A DNA stretch of 64,000 bases from positions 168,305-232,304 of the forward strand of contig NZ_JAROAU010000004.1 in assembly GCF_029433855.1 (NCBI RefSeq). Reading direction: 5' to 3'. A model generated the notes under the pieces. It searched no databases. It was given only the letters and a program-made list of their open reading frames with translations, and was not told the origin of the DNA. Of this stretch, positions 63,724-64,000 are shown in pieces. Position numbers and translations under genes: made by a program. Each line of letters opens with the position of its first letter. The first letter of the stretch is position 1. This DNA comes from Candidatus Kosakonia sp. 282A-S69 (lineage in GTDB: Bacteria; Pseudomonadota; Gammaproteobacteria; Enterobacterales; Enterobacteriaceae).

Positions 63724-63777
63724 GTTGAAATAAAAATGCATTTTTCCGCTTGTCATTCCTCGCTGGCTCCCTATAAT
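63724..63777 (+). promoter_or_regulatory. rRNA operon promoter P1 with UP element
   Basis: An A/T-rich UP-like element (63724-63747) is followed by -35 TTGTCA (63750-63755), a 16-base spacer and -10 TATAAT (63772-63777), then the GC-rich discriminator GCGCCTCC. This is the standard enterobacterial rrn P1, controlled by ppGpp, DksA and Fis. Confidence 0.92.
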
Positions 63778-63859
63778 GCGCCTCCATCGACACGGCGCTA
63801 AGCAAACAACAGCTTGCAGCGACGTTAAGTCGGAAGAGAAAAAATCCTGAAATTCAGGG

Positions 63860-63887
63860 TTGACTCTGAAAGAGGAAAGCGTAATAT
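63860..63887 (+). promoter_or_regulatory. rRNA operon promoter P2
   Basis: TTGACT (63860-63865) and TAATAT (63882-63887) with 16 bases between, 110 bp after P1, match rrn P2 in position and sequence. Confidence 0.88.
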
Positions 63888-63897
63888 ACGCCACCTC

Positions 63898-64000
63898 GCG
63901 ACAGAGCGCTGAAGCGCGTCGCAACTGCTCTTTAACAATTTATCAGACAATCTGTGTGGGCACTCAGGTGACATGGATTCTTGATGTCTTCGGACACTAA
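63898..64000 (+). promoter_or_regulatory. rrn leader with boxB, boxA and boxC (16S begins beyond the edge)
   Basis: A hairpin (GCGAC ... GTCGC with inner GCGC-TGAA-GCGC, 63898-63922) is boxB; TGCTCTTTAACAA (63926-63938) is a perfect boxA for the NusB-S10 antitermination complex; TGTGTGGG (63953-63960) is boxC. The window ends in the leader about 100 bases before the expected mature 16S 5' end, so no rRNA is annotated. Position next to gmhB corresponds to rrnH in E. coli. Confidence 0.88.

Overview
The window is an ordinary chromosomal core block of a member of the Enterobacteriaceae. Gene order, protein lengths and diagnostic motifs follow the Escherichia coli K-12 interval from pcnB to the rrnH operon almost gene for gene. 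The moderately high GC, the REP-type palindromes, and the small departures from K-12 would suit Enterobacter, Kosakonia or a relative; I cannot name the genus from the sequence alone. The departures are an extra small membrane-protein gene between sfsA and thpR, no yaeI between yaeH and dapD, and no yaeF between nlpE and proS.

Layout. 1-6.9 kb: pcnB (cut by the left edge, AUU start), gluQ, dksA and sfsA on the minus strand, an uncharacterised membrane protein, thpR, then hrpB. 7.0-15.8 kb: mrcB (PBP1b) and the ferrichrome uptake operon fhuACDB with an upstream Fur-box-like site. 15.8-21.4 kb: a REP/BIME array, hemL, clcA, erpA, yadS, btuF and mtn. 21.5-31.1 kb: dgt, degP with a sigma-E promoter, cdaR, yaeH, dapD, glnD and map. 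31.2-50.9 kb: a long plus-strand run for translation, isoprenoid, phospholipid and envelope synthesis: rpsB-tsf (structured S2-binding leader), pyrH, frr, dxr, uppS, cdsA, rseP, bamA, skp, lpxD, fabZ, lpxA, lpxB, rnhB, dnaE, accA. 51.0-57.3 kb: ldcC, yaeR, tilS, rof-yaeP (minus), yaeQ, arfB, nlpE. 57.3-63 kb, minus strand: proS, trmO-rcsF, metNIQ. 63.1-64.0 kb: gmhB, then tandem rRNA promoters P1 and P2 and a boxB/boxA leader; the 16S gene itself should begin just beyond the right edge.

The genes work together around the cell envelope. uppS, cdsA, lpxA/B/D, fabZ and accA supply lipid carriers, phospholipid and lipid A; bamA, skp and degP assemble and police outer-membrane proteins; rseP, nlpE and rcsF feed the sigma-E, Cpx and Rcs stress responses; mrcB builds peptidoglycan. 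A sigma-E-type promoter is visible before degP and a second lies inside rseP, where it could drive bamA-skp-lpxD.

I found no prophage, insertion sequence, CRISPR array, toxin-antitoxin pair or defence island, and no clear undescribed multi-gene system. The best leads are the uncharacterised membrane-protein gene, unusual start codons (AUU in pcnB, a putative internal GUG in mrcB), intergenic palindromes and surface-loop divergence in BamA and FhuA. All functional calls rest on recalled family sequences and motifs, not on database searches.
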